From IMG/VR virus record IMGVR_UViG_3300033273_000374, positions 64,001-128,000 of that record: a DNA stretch of 64,000 nucleotides, one strand, 5' to 3'. The notes under the pieces are model-generated. The model was not told the DNA's origin. It made no database searches and saw only the letters and a list, made by a program, of their open reading frames with translations. Source of the stretch: a virus. The position numbers and the translations under genes are program-made. This document shows, in pieces, positions 61,767-64,000 of this stretch. How positions within the stretch are numbered: the stretch's first letter is position 1; each line of letters starts with the position of its first letter.

Positions 61767-62153
61767 ATGTTACAGCGTATAAAGAAATGGTTCACCATAG
61801 ATCATGTGGTTGATCTCACAATTGATATACTGCTAATGGTATGGGATGTTATCACTAGTCCTGTGCTAATTGTGGTGCGCATACTGCGACACTTTATAGG
61901 TGAATACATCACAGATAAAATTAAAGCAGGTATACGTTGGATAGCACATTGGTTTGAACGCAAACGTGCTTACAGACTAGAACATGGACATGGAATATTT
62001 CGCACCTACTGGTGGCTTATAATAGGCAGTCCATTGCTCATTGTTGGTATTATTACCATTGTACTTGTGTTTGCAGGTTTTGCCACAGTTGTAGATTGGT
62101 TCATTGAAGAATTAGAAATTGAGTTTGGCTATGGTGAAGATGATGATTATTAA
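61767..62153 (+). CDS. Membrane protein, 128 aa
   Basis: ATG 61767; a TTG one codon earlier is less likely. A helical N-terminus (amphipathic, VDLTIDILLMVWDVITSPVL), a basic centre (FERKRAYRLEHGHG) and a C-terminal transmembrane segment (LLIVGIITIVLVFAGFATVV) with an acidic tail (GYGEDDDY). Function unknown; late expression and leaderless mRNA expected. Confidence 0.75.
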   Translation: MLQRIKKWFTIDHVVDLTIDILLMVWDVITSPVLIVVRILRHFIGEYITDKIKAGIRWIAHWFERKRAYRLEHGHGIFRTYWWLIIGSPLLIVGIITIVLVFAGFATVVDWFIEELEIEFGYGEDDDY

Positions 62154-62281
62154 AAATCTACATCTCTACCATTGATGCTGTATGTACTGCCGTTAAAACC
62201 TGCATCCATTTTTTCAATATCAGTCATATTTTCACTGTTTTTGCGAATGTGAGGTTTAGTCTTGTTGGTTAGTGCGGACAC
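62150..62281 (-). CDS. Small hypothetical protein, 43 aa, GTG start
   Basis: GTG 62281 inside the end of the zinc-ribbon gene, stop at 62150. The sequence (TKPHIRKNSENMTDIEKMDA; ending SINGRDVDF) resembles a short conserved phage protein from memory. A longer ATG start at 62353 would cover the zinc-ribbon gene and looks less protein-like. Convergent with the membrane protein gene (4-bp overlap). Confidence 0.55.
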   Translation of the reverse strand: MSALTNKTKPHIRKNSENMTDIEKMDAGFNGSTYSINGRDVDF

Positions 62282-62429
62282 TTTTCGTTTCAAAGTCCGT
62301 TTGATATTTTCCACAATGTGGACAATACATTTTTTTAGGCTTGTAATTTTCATGACTTTTAATACTCCACCATCCTAAACAACTGTCGCAACTAAAATTC
62401 CAAATGTATTCTATTGCTGCACGTATCAT
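62256..62429 (-). CDS. Small zinc-ribbon protein, 57 aa
   Basis: ATG 62429 overlaps the stop of the structural gene as ATGA; TAA at 62256. Two Cys pairs, CDSC and CPHC, form a zinc ribbon, with a Trp-rich spacer (LGWWSIKSHENYKPKKMY). Possibly nucleic-acid-binding. Confidence 0.7.
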   Translation of the reverse strand: MIRAAIEYIWNFSCDSCLGWWSIKSHENYKPKKMYCPHCGKYQTDFETKSVRTNQQD

Positions 62430-63997
62430 CTAGGCACGCCTCCGGAAAATTTTGCTTGGTTTTCAACTATGTGATGGTAGTTTGAACTTTCAGTTACATA
62501 TGCATGTATGTATTCACCAGTGCTGTCGCCTGTGTTCATTGCAGTATTTGCAAGTCCATACAAAAATTCTCTGTCTCTAGCATCAAGTGCCAGTGATCCT
62601 TCGATGCTGTTGATAAAACCTAGTGCATAATTTTTATCATTCATTCTATCATTGAGATATAAATCAAAGTTTGATTCAATACTTTTTTCCAATGCACACT
62701 TGGCTGCTACTGTTTCCCATGCCACAACAGCATCTGTTATTGTGCTGTTTATGTTTTCTTTGCTCATTAGACTGACCAACTCATCTGTAAAAGCATCTAA
62801 TTGAAGTTGAACCGCTGTGTTTTTTACAGCAGGTGCAACATACACATCTTGTGCAGCATCAATCACTGCCTGTGCAGCATTGTATAGTGCTGTGAGTTCA
62901 CCTGTGGTGTATAATTCATCAATTGCTGTTTTGTAAGCATCAACTGCATCTGATATACCAATACCAGCAACAGTGCCCATTAGATCATCTAGGTAGAGGC
63001 TTCTTCCTTGGTACAAGTATACATTTGCCACAGTGTCGTTGTTATTACCAAGCACTGGGTGTGTTTCATTGCCACGTGTAGGCATAGTAGGTATCAACAG
63101 TGTGTTTAGGAAGTTTCCAAACTGTAGTGGTGTTTCAAATGCACCAAGTTCTAGATCTTGCAGATCTTGTTGTAGTTCTGCTAATGTGTTTGCTACAAGC
63201 TCGCTGTTGTTAGGAAACAGTTTGTTAAAATCAGCAATTTCTGACAACTTGGTAATTTGTATATTTGTAATTTTGAGCATGTCTTTTGTGACACGCACTG
63301 CTTCTTGGTTTGTTATTTCTGCAAGTGCTGCAATCACCTGATCGTTATACTTGGGCAGATCCAGTTGATTTATAGGAACTCCAGCAAGTCCTTGATTTAT
63401 AAGTGCTACATCAAGTTGTATCAAACTTGCAAATTCTAAGTTATTGATTGCTTGACACAGTTGACCTGGGTTGCCAAAAGTTGCTGGTCTAGTCAAATCA
63501 AATGCATTGCCTAAACCTATAAAGTCATTGGCTGTGTTTGTAAAGTTGTTGTTGAAAACAATACTGTTATACCCATTAAGTGTCATATCAATGGGGTTGT
63601 TGATTGTGTTTCCTAAGTAGTAGTGTGAACTGTTGTAGGCTGTGACATCATTTTCAGCTGGATTACTGCCAAAAAATGTGTTACTGGCTTGGCTCAATAT
63701 TGGTTGCAATATACGACTGTTTTCTACAATACCTGTTGCATTTTGAATTGCCTGTGTCATAAACAATGCATTTGTTCCAAACAATCTACTGGTATGTGCT
63801 TGCACTGCGTTGTGTAAGTGTCCAGTGCCAATGCTGGTGCTTGGTCCAGGCACCACAGTTGAGAATGCACCACTACCAAATTCTCTGTTGTTGCCAAGTG
63901 TTTGTAATGTTTCTATTAATTCTCTATCTACATCAGTGAGTGCGTCATATCCGGGTGTTCCGGGATCGCCAACATTGTCTAGCAGAACGCTGTACAT
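62426..63997 (-). CDS. Large structural-type protein (5' end at window edge)
   Basis: 523 residues from the first ATG in the window (63997). The frame is open to the edge, so the true start may lie beyond. Asn/Thr/Ala-rich with alternating helices (AALAEITNQEAVRVTKDMLK; NTLAELQQDLQDLELGAF) and no motif recognised. The composition is that of virion proteins such as tail or neck components. Its stop overlaps the zinc-ribbon ATG. Confidence 0.6.
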   Translation of the reverse strand: MYSVLLDNVGDPGTPGYDALTDVDRELIETLQTLGNNREFGSGAFSTVVPGPSTSIGTGHLHNAVQAHTSRLFGTNALFMTQAIQNATGIVENSRILQPILSQASNTFFGSNPAENDVTAYNSSHYYLGNTINNPIDMTLNGYNSIVFNNNFTNTANDFIGLGNAFDLTRPATFGNPGQLCQAINNLEFASLIQLDVALINQGLAGVPINQLDLPKYNDQVIAALAEITNQEAVRVTKDMLKITNIQITKLSEIADFNKLFPNNSELVANTLAELQQDLQDLELGAFETPLQFGNFLNTLLIPTMPTRGNETHPVLGNNNDTVANVYLYQGRSLYLDDLMGTVAGIGISDAVDAYKTAIDELYTTGELTALYNAAQAVIDAAQDVYVAPAVKNTAVQLQLDAFTDELVSLMSKENINSTITDAVVAWETVAAKCALEKSIESNFDLYLNDRMNDKNYALGFINSIEGSLALDARDREFLYGLANTAMNTGDSTGEYIHAYVTESSNYHHIVENQAKFSGGVPR

Positions 63998-64000
63998 TTC

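Noticed and set aside
62150-62353. 67-codon version of the small gene starting at ATG 62353
   Set aside because: Its first part covers the zinc-ribbon gene in another frame; only the end from GTG 62281 looks protein-like.

Overview
The window is part of an AT-rich, densely packed phage genome. The evidence points to a marine T4-like myovirus of an alphaproteobacterial host, most plausibly of the SAR11/pelagiphage type. TATAAATA late promoters recur across the window. It carries a T4-type clamp loader (gp44), a GroES-like co-chaperonin (gp31 role), PhoH, MazG, UvdE, an A-type Fe-S carrier, a spanin pair, endolysins and large modular fibre proteins. The host assignment is inference: the window encodes a circularly permuted, two-piece tmRNA of the alphaproteobacterial kind and tctA/tctC transporter genes of a sort common in those bacteria. 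I saw no integrase, transposase or CRISPR array.

Layout. 0-3 kb: pstS (cut by the left edge) behind an array of Pho-box half-sites, divergent from a B12-binding radical SAM gene. 3-6 kb: nested spanins, small membrane proteins and conserved T4-like genes. 6-9 kb: a 2OG-Fe oxygenase and a TctC/TctA transporter pair. 9-12.6 kb: methyltransferase, SGNH-type and P-loop genes that probably act on glycans. 12.6-21.8 kb: phoH, clamp loader, sugar-phosphate enzymes, groES, a DnaE-like fragment and mazG. 21.8-27.5 kb: fibre genes. 27.5-31.4 kb: Fe-S carrier, radical SAM enzyme, nine tRNAs with a tRNA fragment, and an endolysin. 31.4-35.7 kb: small early genes behind near-consensus sigma70 promoters, and uvdE. 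35.7-41.6 kb: glycan genes and a structural protein. 41.7-42.9 kb: small membrane proteins.

42.9-50.7 kb is the most striking block: an apparent operon of csgF, csgG, a curlin-repeat protein, a FecR-domain protein, a second curlin-repeat protein, a surface beta-barrel protein and a CHASE2 adenylate cyclase, behind a structured leader of about 200 nt. Together these could assemble a curli-like fibre on the infected cell and change its cAMP level. 52-55 kb holds guaC, clpS, hsp20 (with a ROSE-like RNA thermometer) and ribosomal protein bS21. 55-64 kb holds a coiled-coil membrane protein with a possible -1 frameshift extension, a HExxH metallopeptidase, cell-wall hydrolase, nuclease, the tmRNA and the start of a large structural gene.

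Two themes link the genes. The first is control of host protein synthesis and turnover: tmRNA, bS21, ClpS, Hsp20, GroES and tRNAs. The second is metabolic and surface reprogramming: PstS, Tct transporter, purine enzymes, sugar-nucleotide enzymes and curli. Several promoters place the predicted transcript start at or within a few bases of ATG, suggesting leaderless mRNAs. Start sites were chosen by eye from Shine-Dalgarno sites, promoters and overlaps. No alignment or folding program was run.
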